From: Streptomyces fulvoviolaceus
GTDB lineage: Bacteria > Actinomycetota > Actinomycetes > Streptomycetales > Streptomycetaceae
Length of the DNA stretch: 64,000 nucleotides
NCBI RefSeq assembly: GCF_000718165.1
Contig: NZ_JOEY01000039.1
Location: 34,938 to 98,937 of the forward strand
Direction of reading: 5' to 3'
The translations under genes and the position numbers were made by a program. The notes beneath the pieces were generated by a model. It was given only the letters and a program-made list of their open reading frames with translations. It was not told the origin of the DNA and ran no database searches. Positions 1 to 7,231 of the stretch are shown piece after piece (the stretch's first letter is position 1; every line of letters starts with the position of its first letter).

Positions 1-960
1 GACCAGGGCCGCGGCCGGGAGCGTGAGGCCCCAGGCGACGAACATCCGGGTCGCCGTCGACCAGCGGACCACGCCGCCCTTGCGGCCGAGACCCGCGCCC
101 ATCACCGCGCCGGAGACGGAGTGCGTGGTGGAGAGGGAGAAACCGATGTGGGAGGAGGCCAGGATGACCGTGGCCGCGCTGGTCTGGGCGGCGAAGCCCT
201 GCTGCGGCTGGAGGTCGGTCAGGCCCTTGCCCATGGTGCGGATGATGCGCCAGCCGCCGAGGTAGGTGCCGAGCGCGATGGCGAGACCCGCGGAGAGGAT
301 GACCCAGGTGGGCGGGTCGGAGTCGGGGGCGACGGCGCCGCCGGCGACCAGGGCGAGGGTGATGATGCCCATCGTCTTCTGCGCGTCGTTCGTGCCGTGG
401 GCCAGCGAGACCAGGCCCGCGGAGGCGATCTGGCCGGTGCGGTAGCCCTTCGCGGCGGCCTTGCCGTCGGCCTTCTTGCCGAGGCTGTACGACAGGCGGG
501 TCGCGAGCATCGCGGCGAGGCCCGCGACCAGCGGGGCCGCGATCGCCGGGATCAGAACCTTGGTGACCAGCACGTCACCGTGGACGGCACCCGCGCCGGC
601 CGAGGCGATGGTGGCGCCGATCAGACCGCCCATGAGGGCGTGCGAGGAACTGGAGGGCAGACCCACCAGCCAGGTCAGCAGGTTCCAGAGGATCGCGCCG
701 ACCAGGGCGGCGAAGATGACCTCGGGACGGATGCCGGTCTCGTCGACGAGACCCTTGGAGATCGTGTTGGCGACCTCCACGGAGAGGAAGGCGCCTACAA
801 GGTTCAGCACGGCGGACATGGCCACCGCGACCTTGGGCTTGAGCGCACCGGTCGAGATGGTGGTGGCCATCGCGTTGGCGGTGTCGTGGAAACCGTTCGT
901 GAAATCGAACGCGAGTGCGGTTACGACCACAATCGCGAGGATCAGCGAGAAGTTTTCCAT
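1..960 (-). CDS. pitH2: PiT-family low-affinity phosphate transporter (3' end cut by window)
   Basis: Inorganic phosphate permease of the PiT family, carrying phosphate (as a metal-phosphate complex) across the cytoplasmic membrane. The 320 codons seen start at ATG 958-960 and read MENFSLILAIVVVTALAFDF; the PiT signature FTNGFHDTANAMAT sits at residues 20-33, and its duplicated counterpart SLAHGTNDAQKTMG lies in the middle. Several hydrophobic helices follow. The frame is open to base 1, so only a short C-terminus should be missing if it resembles S. coelicolor PitH2. A PHO-box-like repeat lies just upstream, which suggests PhoR-PhoP control. The symbol rests on that box and on remembered gene order. 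Confidence 0.93.
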   Translation of the reverse strand, partial: MENFSLILAIVVVTALAFDFTNGFHDTANAMATTISTGALKPKVAVAMSAVLNLVGAFLSVEVANTISKGLVDETGIRPEVIFAALVGAILWNLLTWLVGLPSSSSHALMGGLIGATIASAGAGAVHGDVLVTKVLIPAIAAPLVAGLAAMLATRLSYSLGKKADGKAAAKGYRTGQIASAGLVSLAHGTNDAQKTMGIITLALVAGGAVAPDSDPPTWVILSAGLAIALGTYLGGWRIIRTMGKGLTDLQPQQGFAAQTSAATVILASSHIGFSLSTTHSVSGAVMGAGLGRKGGVVRWSTATRMFVAWGLTLPAAALV

Positions 961-996
961 TTACCCAGGCAATCGTTCGAGGTCATTGGCTGATTG

Positions 997-1029
997 AACG
1001 TAGGCAACCTGAGTGAACGGAAGGTGAAC
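997..1029 (-). promoter_or_regulatory. PHO box (PhoP direct repeats) upstream of the phosphate transporter
   Basis: On the minus strand three consecutive 11-nt units can be read: GTTCACCTTCC (1029-1019), GTTCACTCAGG (1018-1008) and the weaker TTGCCTACGTT (1007-997). This matches the Streptomyces PhoP direct-repeat unit, GTTCACC plus four bases. The units end about 37 nt before the transporter ATG, placing PhoP near the promoter. The two strong units are clear; the third is degenerate. Confidence 0.75.
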
Positions 1030-1113
1030 TGGGGCAGGCCGCACGGTGTCCGGAACCGGCGGTTGTTGCTCCGTCGGGCTCCCATGATCCCGTACGGCCC
1101 GGACGCCCCATGA

Positions 1114-1863
1114 CTACGAGCCTCGGGCGAACTTCCTCAGCTGGGTCCCGGACCCGTTGAAGAGATTCTGGTCACCCGGCAGGCTGCCGCTGTTGTCGTG
1201 CTGCCAGATCGTCCAGAACGACCAGCCGGCGGGCAGCGCTCCCGCGTCGGCGGAGTTGTAGCGGGCCACCCACAGCGCGTGGTTCGAGGCGAAGGCGCCA
1301 CTCCTGCCGGTGCACGTGTTCCACCAGTGGGCGGTCGTGTAGATCACCGGTCGGCGGCCGGTGAGTCGCTTGACCTCGTTGCTGAACGACTTGATCCAGC
1401 TGACCATCTTGGCCTTCTTCAGGCCGTAGCACTTGTGCCTGCTGTCGTACGGGTTGTACTCGATGTCGAGCGCGGGCGGCAGAGTCCAGCCGTCCCCGGT
1501 CCAGGCGCCGCCGTTGCGCACGAAGTATCTCGCCTGCGCCGCGCCTGACGACTTGTTCGGCAGTGCGAAGTGGTACGCCCCGCGGATGATGCCCGCGTTG
1601 CGTGCGCCGTTGTACTGCTGGTTGAAGTACGGGTTGCGGTAGTTGGTGGACTCGGTCGCCTTGACGTAGACGAACTTGGCGCCCTTGGCCTTGGCCTTCG
1701 ACCAGTTGACGTTCTTCTGGTGGGAAGAGACGTCGTGCCCCTTCGGCAGGCTCGCCGCGGAGGCGGGCGTCTCGGCGAGGGCGACCCCTGAGACGGTGAG
1801 TGCCGCCACGGATGCCGCTATGGCGCGGCGGTGGCGGCGGGATGGTTTGCGATCACGTGCCAT
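1114..1863 (-). CDS. Secreted GH25 muramidase (lysozyme)
   Basis: 249-aa exported N-acetylmuramidase of glycoside hydrolase family 25 (Streptomyces cellosyl type), cleaving the MurNAc-GlcNAc bond of peptidoglycan. An Arg-rich N-terminus, a hydrophobic core and a probable cleavage after TPASA (residue about 36) form a signal peptide. The mature protein opens with HDVSSHQ (Asp44) and has the catalytic DIE motif at residues 133-135, followed by YHFAL- and IYTTAHWW-type family segments. I start at ATG 1861-1863, preceded by GGGGGGA on the minus strand, rather than nine codons upstream. It stands alone between the phosphate transporter and a divergent aldolase gene. Likely roles are wall remodelling or bacteriolysis. 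Confidence 0.9.
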   Translation of the reverse strand: MARDRKPSRRHRRAIAASVAALTVSGVALAETPASAASLPKGHDVSSHQKNVNWSKAKAKGAKFVYVKATESTNYRNPYFNQQYNGARNAGIIRGAYHFALPNKSSGAAQARYFVRNGGAWTGDGWTLPPALDIEYNPYDSRHKCYGLKKAKMVSWIKSFSNEVKRLTGRRPVIYTTAHWWNTCTGRSGAFASNHALWVARYNSADAGALPAGWSFWTIWQHDNSGSLPGDQNLFNGSGTQLRKFARGS

Positions 1864-2059
1864 ATGTCCCCCCGGAATGGCGTCGTGCACGACAAATCCC
1901 TCGGAGATTACTGGAAGATCGGCGAATCCTCGGCGTTCTCAGGCCAAGCCATGGAAGAGAGGGATGTATCCCGATATGCGCTCTTTCGGAGGACCGGCTT
2001 CCGGCCTAAAGTGCCTCCGCCCGGCGGCGGGTTGACGGGCTGACTGGCAGGATCGCGGC

Positions 2060-2791
2060 ATGGCTGAGCAACGACGGGACCCGCGGGGCGAACGGGGTGC
2101 CCGGGGCGGCGCACAGGATGTGCCGGAGGCGCGGGGGAAAGGTGTGGGCGCCGAGGAGGCGCGCGCCTGGGAGGAACTCGTCGACGCGGCACGCCGGACG
2201 GTGTCCGACGGACTGGTCGTCGGCACCTCCGGCAATGTCTCGGTGCGCGTCGGGGACACCGTCCTGGTCACACCGTCGGGCGTCCCCTACGACCGGCTCA
2301 CGCCCGATGACGTGACCGGCGTCGGCCTGGACGGCCGGCAGGTCCTCGGTACGCTCGTCCCCACCAGCGAACTGCCCATGCATCTCGCCGTCTACGGCAG
2401 CACCGACGCCCGCGCCGTCGTCCACACCCACGCCGTGCACGCGACGGCCGTCTCCACCCTCGTCCCCGAGCTTCCGGCGATCCATTACATGGCCGGCGCG
2501 CTCGGCGGTTCCGTCCGGGTTGCCCCGTATGCCACGTACGGCACCGAGGAGTTGGCCGAGAACATGCTCCGCGCCCTGGCCGACCGCTCCGCCTGCCTCC
2601 TCCAGAACCACGGCACGATCGCCTACGGCACCTCCCTCGCCCAGGCCTACGACCGCACGGCCCAGCTGGAGTGGATGTGCCGCCTGTGGCTGACGGCGTC
2701 CTCGGTCCCGGGTCTGGCCCCCTCGTTGCTGTCCGAGGATCAGGTGAACGAGGCGGGGGAGCGGCTGAGGGGGTACGGACAGCGGGGCTGA
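2060..2791 (+). CDS. Class II aldolase/adducin family protein
   Basis: 243-aa cytosolic protein of the class II aldolase/adducin fold, the family of L-fuculose-1-phosphate and L-ribulose-5-phosphate enzymes. The GTSGNVSVR segment (phosphate site), TPSGVPYD, the metal-binding HTHAVHAT and the later NHGTIAYG histidine are all present and in family order, so a Zn-dependent aldolase or epimerase is expected; the sugar phosphate cannot be read from sequence. The first ~40 residues are polar and poorly conserved, so the true start could be a little downstream of ATG 2060. It is monocistronic, with the next gene 124 bp away. Confidence 0.85.
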   Translation: MAEQRRDPRGERGARGGAQDVPEARGKGVGAEEARAWEELVDAARRTVSDGLVVGTSGNVSVRVGDTVLVTPSGVPYDRLTPDDVTGVGLDGRQVLGTLVPTSELPMHLAVYGSTDARAVVHTHAVHATAVSTLVPELPAIHYMAGALGGSVRVAPYATYGTEELAENMLRALADRSACLLQNHGTIAYGTSLAQAYDRTAQLEWMCRLWLTASSVPGLAPSLLSEDQVNEAGERLRGYGQRG

Positions 2792-2915
2792 GGGCTTTCC
2801 TCCGGCATGGCGGTGCGCTCATTCCTTTCACTGGGCCGCTCATTCCTCTCAGGAAAGGTCACCCCGAGCCGTCCTCCCGCTGGCCGGTCACCGGGTCCGC
2901 CAGGACACTGGACCC

Positions 2916-4043
2916 GTGCGCAATGTCAGAGCGACGGCCGCTGCCGTCACCGCAGCCCTCGCCGCCGGCGCGGCCGGTGTCGTCGCCGGGCGGCTCGCCA
3001 GCGACGCCGCGCTCAAGGCGCCGCCGGGCCGGCCACTGCCCGGCGAACCCCGGCTCACCGTGCACGCGACGGCCGCGGGCCGGATCGCGCTCACCCGTGA
3101 CCTGGCCGCCCTGCGCCCCGGCACCTACGGCCTCGACGGCGACGCCTCGCACGCGGTCGTCGGCGCGGTCCTCGGCACGGAGGCCCACTCCGCCGACACC
3201 GTCGTACGCCGCCTGGAGCGCGTCACGCGCGGCACCCTGCACCCCGGCGACAAGGTCTGGTTCACCCCGACCGTGCACGTCGGCACCCCGAGCACCGCCC
3301 TCGACCTGGACCACACCGACGTCGAGATCCCCGGCGAACTCGGCACCCTGCCCGCGTGGTTCGTGCCCGGCGTCCGGGACACCTGGGTCATCGCGGTGCA
3401 CGGCCTGGGCACCACCCGCGAACACCCCATGAACATCATGAAGTTCCTGCACCGCCACCGCTTCCCGGTGCTCGCCCTCGCCTACCGCGGCGACCTCGGC
3501 GCCCCCCGCCCGCCGGACGGCCTGAACCACTTCGGCGAGACCGAGTGGCGCGACCTGGACGCGGCGATCCGCTACGCCGTCAGCCACGGCGCCCGGCAGG
3601 TCGTCCTGCACGGCTGGTCCACCGGCGCCACCATGGCGCTGCGCGCCGCCGCGCACGCGGGCCTGCGCGAGCGGATCTCGGGACTCGTCCTGGACTCTCC
3701 GGTCCTCAGCTGGGAGACCACCCTGCGGGCCCTCGTCGCGGCCCGGCGTACGCCCGGTGCCCTGCTCCCGCTCGCGGTACGCGCAGCACAGGGTCGCACC
3801 GGCCTGTACGGCGACCGCGCCGCCCGGCCCTTCGCCGACAGCCGGTCCCTGCCGCCGACCCTGATCGTCCACGGTCCGGACGACACGGTGGCTCCCTGGG
3901 GTCCCTCCCGCAGTCTCGCGGCCGCCCATCCGAACCGGATCGCCCTCCACACCGTCCGGCACGCTCCCCACGCGGCCATGTGGAACGCCGACCCCGACGC
4001 CTACGAAGAGGCGCTGCGCCGCTTCCTCACCCCGCTGATGTGA
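2916..4043 (+). CDS. Alpha/beta hydrolase with N-terminal membrane anchor
   Basis: 375-aa serine hydrolase. Residues 1-25 are hydrophobic and Ala-rich after a basic start, giving a signal anchor or uncleaved signal. The hydrolase core begins near residue 150. The nucleophile elbow is GWSTGA (Ser in the GxSxG pattern), the acid is in HGPDDTVAPW and the catalytic histidine in HAPHAAMW near the C-terminus. The start is GTG 2916; no strong ribosome binding site precedes it. Family alternatives are prolyl-oligopeptidase-like or esterase; the substrate is unknown. A 14-bp sequence repeated at a 21-bp period lies 65-99 bp upstream. Confidence 0.85.
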   Translation: MRNVRATAAAVTAALAAGAAGVVAGRLASDAALKAPPGRPLPGEPRLTVHATAAGRIALTRDLAALRPGTYGLDGDASHAVVGAVLGTEAHSADTVVRRLERVTRGTLHPGDKVWFTPTVHVGTPSTALDLDHTDVEIPGELGTLPAWFVPGVRDTWVIAVHGLGTTREHPMNIMKFLHRHRFPVLALAYRGDLGAPRPPDGLNHFGETEWRDLDAAIRYAVSHGARQVVLHGWSTGATMALRAAAHAGLRERISGLVLDSPVLSWETTLRALVAARRTPGALLPLAVRAAQGRTGLYGDRAARPFADSRSLPPTLIVHGPDDTVAPWGPSRSLAAAHPNRIALHTVRHAPHAAMWNADPDAYEEALRRFLTPLM

Positions 4044-4201
4044 CCCCCTTCCGATCCCGGCACCCCGGGTTCCGTTTAAGCGCGTACCAGTGGCCTGATC
4101 TCGGCCTATGACCCCCGGCGAGGCCCCGGCGTTGACCATCCCCCTCGCCCCCCGTGGCATTCCGTTTGGGTTTTCGGACCGTCAACCGGAAGACTGCACC
4201 C

Positions 4202-5599
4202 GTGACGTCCCGTATCCCGCGCGACTCCAGGCTTCGACTCGTCCGCCCGCGACCCCTGGCCGCCGCCCCCCGAGCCGTGAACCAGCGGCGCCCGCGCCGC
4301 CCTGCGCCCCGCCCCCCGGAAGGCACACCGGCTCCCGCGGAACTGGCCAGAATGGCACGCTCCGGTCTGGCCGCAGCGGCCCGCGTCGCCCACTGGGCCG
4401 ACGCCGCCCTCCGCCTCGGCCGTGACGGCTCGAACTCCGACGGCAAGGGCACCCTCTCCGACGAGACCGCCCAACGGGCGGCCGGCGACCTGGGCCTGAC
4501 CGTGGCTCAGGTCCGGGCCGACTGGGACACCGCCCGCCTCGCCGGCCTCGTCGAGGTGCACGGCGACACCGCCCGCCCCGGCTGGCGGCTGCGTGCCTGG
4601 GACCGCGACGACAGTGCCGTGCTGCGCGGCTGGGTCGCCCTCTTCGACGCCTGGTCGCTCGCCCACCCGGAGTCCGCCGACCGCGAGCCCGGCGCCGTCG
4701 CCGAGGTCGTCTCGGCCATGCCCCAGGTGCTCTCCTTCCTCCAGCTGTCCGCCGGCCCCGTCCCCGTGGAGCAGCTCCTGGACCTCCTGGAGCAGCGCGT
4801 CACCGAGCTGCGCACCGAGCGCTGCGAGATCCCCTACGGCCCCCAGCCGGAGCCGAGCACCGAGGACATCTCCCTCGCCCCCCTCGCCCCTCTTCTCGAA
4901 TGGGCCCTGCAGGCCCTCGCCTCCGTCGGCGCCCTCACCTACGGCGACGCCCAGGCCACGCTCACCCCGCTGGGCAGCTGGGCGGTCTGGGTCAAGCTGG
5001 AGCAGATCTGCGTCGCCGCGCAGAGCCCCGCCGGGAACATCGAGCAGGCCGCCGAGGGCATGCTCCGCGGCTGCGCCCAGCTGCGCCCCAACGCGGCCCG
5101 TGCCGAATACCGCGCCTGGCTCGCCGCCCGCCCCGTCGGCAGCGCCGTCACCGAACTCATCGGCGCCGCCCGCGGCGACGACGCCCTGCTGCGCGGCCTC
5201 GCCTTCGAGGCGCTGCGCGTGGTCGGCGCCCCCGCCGAGCCCGACGTCCGCTCCGTGGCCGACGAGCCCACCCTGCGGCCGTACGCCCTGCTCTGGCTGG
5301 CCGAGCACGACGGGATCGACCCGGAGGATGCCCACGAGGTCCTCACCCGGGAAGAAATGACCTGGCTGTGGGTCGACACCGCCGCCGCCGTCGCCGACCA
5401 CGGCGAGGCACCGATGCTGGTGCGGCACCTGGAGTCCGCGGTGCAGCCGACCGTCCCCATGCTGCTGGACGAGGTGCGCGCCGTCGGTCACCCCCGCACC
5501 GTGCAGGTCCTGGTCGCGCTCGCCGCGGCGCACCCCGACCCGGCCCTCGCGAAGGCCGTGCGCCGGGCCGCCTTCCAGGTGCACACCGGCGGCAGCTGA
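4202..5599 (+). CDS. Conserved Streptomyces protein of unknown function
   Basis: 465-aa soluble protein that I do not recognise beyond a conserved actinobacterial hypothetical. The first ~40 residues are Arg/Pro-rich and low in complexity. The rest is helical, with repeated Leu/Ala segments (LRGWVALFDAW, VLSFLQL, LLDLLEQRV) and a C-terminal HEAT-like run (PMLLDEVRAVGHPRTVQVLVA). No catalytic motif or membrane segment is visible. The frame stays open to ATG 4154; I prefer GTG 4202, with GGAAG about ten bases upstream, but the start is uncertain. It ends ten bases from the convergent VOC gene. Confidence 0.7.
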   Translation: MTSRIPRDSRLRLVRPRPLAAAPRAVNQRRPRRPAPRPPEGTPAPAELARMARSGLAAAARVAHWADAALRLGRDGSNSDGKGTLSDETAQRAAGDLGLTVAQVRADWDTARLAGLVEVHGDTARPGWRLRAWDRDDSAVLRGWVALFDAWSLAHPESADREPGAVAEVVSAMPQVLSFLQLSAGPVPVEQLLDLLEQRVTELRTERCEIPYGPQPEPSTEDISLAPLAPLLEWALQALASVGALTYGDAQATLTPLGSWAVWVKLEQICVAAQSPAGNIEQAAEGMLRGCAQLRPNAARAEYRAWLAARPVGSAVTELIGAARGDDALLRGLAFEALRVVGAPAEPDVRSVADEPTLRPYALLWLAEHDGIDPEDAHEVLTREEMTWLWVDTAAAVADHGEAPMLVRHLESAVQPTVPMLLDEVRAVGHPRTVQVLVALAAAHPDPALAKAVRRAAFQVHTGGS

Positions 5600-5614
5600 C
5601 AGCGGGCCGTCAGC
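5595..5614. terminator. Short hairpin between convergent genes
   Basis: GCTGAC (5595-5600) pairs with GTCAGC (5609-5614) across an 8-nt loop. It overlaps the stop codons of both convergent genes. It is weak and has no T-tract. Confidence 0.35.
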
Positions 5615-6023
5615 CCCCGATCTCGGGGGCGTACGTGCCGAAGCTCCACACGTTGCCCTCGGCGTCCCGGGCCATGTAGTCCCGTGAGCCGTACTCCTGG
5701 TCCGTCGGGGGCATCAGGATCTCCGCGCCGTGCTCCACGGCGCGCCGGTGGTGTGCGTCGACATCGTCCACGACGACGTACACCCCGGTCGTGCCCGCGT
5801 CCTTCATCACCGCGTCGAAGGAGCTGCCGGTGCCCTTGGAGCCGATCATGACCGCGCCGTTGCCCTGCACCAGCTCGGCGTGCATCACCGAGCCGTCCTC
5901 ACCCTCGTACACCGAGAGCTCCGTGAACCCGAAGGCCTCCGTGAGCTGCCTGATCGCCGTCTTCGCGTCCGTGTAGAGCAGCGTCGGATAGATGCTCGGA
6001 CGCCCACCGCTCGTGCCTGCCAT
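5610..6023 (-). CDS. VOC (glyoxalase/bleomycin-resistance fold) family protein
   Basis: 137-aa single-domain VOC protein resembling the PhnB/YdhE subgroup. Paired beta-alpha-beta-beta-beta modules can be read: YPTLLYTDAKTAIRQLTEAFGF, then VYVVVDDVDAHHRRAVEHGA and SRDYMARDAEGNVWSFGTY. Such proteins bind a divalent metal and may act on small electrophiles or bind antibiotics; the substrate is not inferable. I start at ATG 6021-6023, preceded by AAGGGAG at a 9-nt spacing, rather than the open frame 24 codons upstream. It lies head to tail after the metallopeptidase remnant with a 99-bp gap, so a shared transcript is possible. Confidence 0.85.
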   Translation of the reverse strand: MAGTSGGRPSIYPTLLYTDAKTAIRQLTEAFGFTELSVYEGEDGSVMHAELVQGNGAVMIGSKGTGSSFDAVMKDAGTTGVYVVVDDVDAHHRRAVEHGAEILMPPTDQEYGSRDYMARDAEGNVWSFGTYAPEIGG

Positions 6024-6122
6024 GTCGATCACTCCCTTGTGACCAAAAAGCCGGAAATTCCGTCTGCTGCCCAGTCTTGCAGCGCCCACTGACAATGCCC
6101 CGCCGACCGCGGACCCGCGACC

Positions 6123-7021
6123 TCAGCGGAACGTGTTGCACCGCCCCATGTCCCCGGTCCGGAAGCCCTGCCGGAACCACTGCTGCCGCTGCCCGGCCGA
6201 CCCGTGCGTCCACGTCTCCGGCGTCACCCGCCCCTGGAACCGCCCCTGGAACCGCTCCTGGATCCGGTCGTCGCCCACGGCCGCCGCCGCGTCCAGACCG
6301 TCGGTGATGTCGGCGTCGGTGAGGCTGGTGATCAGCGGCCGCCCGGCGAACCGTCCTTCGTCGTCGTCGCGTGGTGCGCCCAGACGCCCGCGTAGCAGTC
6401 CGCCTGCAGCTCCGCCTTCACGGCGTTGCTGTCCGCACCCGTCCGCCCGTCCTGCGACCGGCTCAGCGTGCCCATCAGGTCCTGCACATGGTGCCCGTAC
6501 TCGTGCGCGACGACGTACGCCTGCGCGAACGCCCCGCCGCTCGCGCCGAACGTCGTCCGCAGCTCGTCGAAGAACCCCAGGTCGAGAGAGACCTTCCGGT
6601 CGCCGGGGCAGTAGAAGGGCCCGACCGCGGTGCTCGCCGACCCGCACGCCGTGCCCACCCGCTGACCGAAGAAGACCGTCGGGGAGGACGTGTACGTGCC
6701 GCTGCGGCGCTCGAACTCCTGGTCCCAGTAGTCCTGCACGCTGTTGACCACCGCCACGACGCGGCAGTCGTCCTTGGTGTTCGCGTCCTGTCCGGTACGG
6801 CAGCTCTGCTGGACCTGAGCGAGCGCGGAGACCGTGGCCACGGGCTGGCCGGTCCCCTCGGCGAGCCCGAGCCGGTCCGGCCCGACCCCGAGGAAGAGCC
6901 CCAGAAGGAGCGTGATCAGCCCGGCGATGCCGCCGACGGTCGCCCTGCCGCCCGGGATGCGGCTGCCGCGCACGTCCTGCACCTCGGAGGTGTCCAGCCT
7001 GGCGTCGTCGTCGAACTGCAT
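6123..7021 (-). pseudogene. Neutral zinc metallopeptidase (YpfJ-like), frameshifted
   Basis: Membrane-anchored zinc peptidase of the YpfJ/putative neutral zinc metallopeptidase family. The N-terminal frame gives [19 protein letters not shown], a transmembrane helix (about residues 28-46), Cys pairs, HEYGH at 173-177 and the third-ligand segment ELQADC (Glu204). That frame stops at 6332-6334 right after [10 protein letters not shown]. The normal family C-terminus ([19 protein letters not shown] to the terminal CNTFR) continues in the next frame to 6123. The span of 899 nt is one base short of 300 codons, so one missing base near 6345-6365 explains it. Either the gene is inactivated or the assembly has an error. 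HEXXH lies before the break. Confidence 0.85.
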
Positions 7022-7137
7022 GTCGTCATCGTCGCCCGGCACCCCCTGGCCGAGCGCCGGGCGCTGACCCGAACGAGGGACAGTGTGATGCGCGGCTCGA
7101 ACACCCGCACACAGAAAAAATGCTTGCACGGCCCCGT

Positions 7138-7150
7138 TAGACTTGGCCCA
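7138..7150 (+). promoter_or_regulatory. Possible -10 for a leaderless transcript of the ABC-F gene
   Basis: TAGACT at 7138-7143 fits the actinobacterial TANNNT -10 and ends 6 nt before the A of ATG 7150, the geometry of a leaderless start. No -35 at 17-18 bp is recognisable; that position is an A-run (7115-7120). A TTGCAC lies only 8 bp away and is too close to act as -35 for this -10. Confidence 0.35.
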
Positions 7151-7173
7151 TGGCCATTCTCCTCGCGCATTAG
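7150..7173 (+). CDS. Putative 7-aa leader peptide of the ABC-F gene
   Basis: ATG 7150 opens a seven-codon frame, MAILLAH, closed by TAG 7171-7173, 58 nt before the ABC-F start. There is no Shine-Dalgarno but a TANNNT -10 sits at leaderless distance. Downstream, ACGGCGGG (7174-7181) can pair either with GCCGT (7192-7196) or with one of two CCCGCC copies (7201-7206, 7213-7218), so mutually exclusive hairpins are possible. ABC-F genes are often induced by ribosome stalling on a leader. This is inference from layout only. Confidence 0.35.
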   Translation: MAILLAH

Positions 7174-7231
7174 ACGGCGGGAACGTCCTCAGCCGTCCAC
7201 CCCGCCAAACAACCCGCCCTGGAGTCTGTCC

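Noticed and set aside
6340..6365. Programmed ribosomal frameshifting in the metallopeptidase
   Set aside because: No slippery heptamer in frame and no clear downstream pseudoknot; single-base loss or sequencing error is simpler.
7111..7143. WblC/WhiB7-type promoter (A-rich block plus TTGCAC) for the ABC-F gene
   Set aside because: The A-run before TTGCAC is attractive, but the only -10-like TAGACT is 8 bp from it rather than 16-19.
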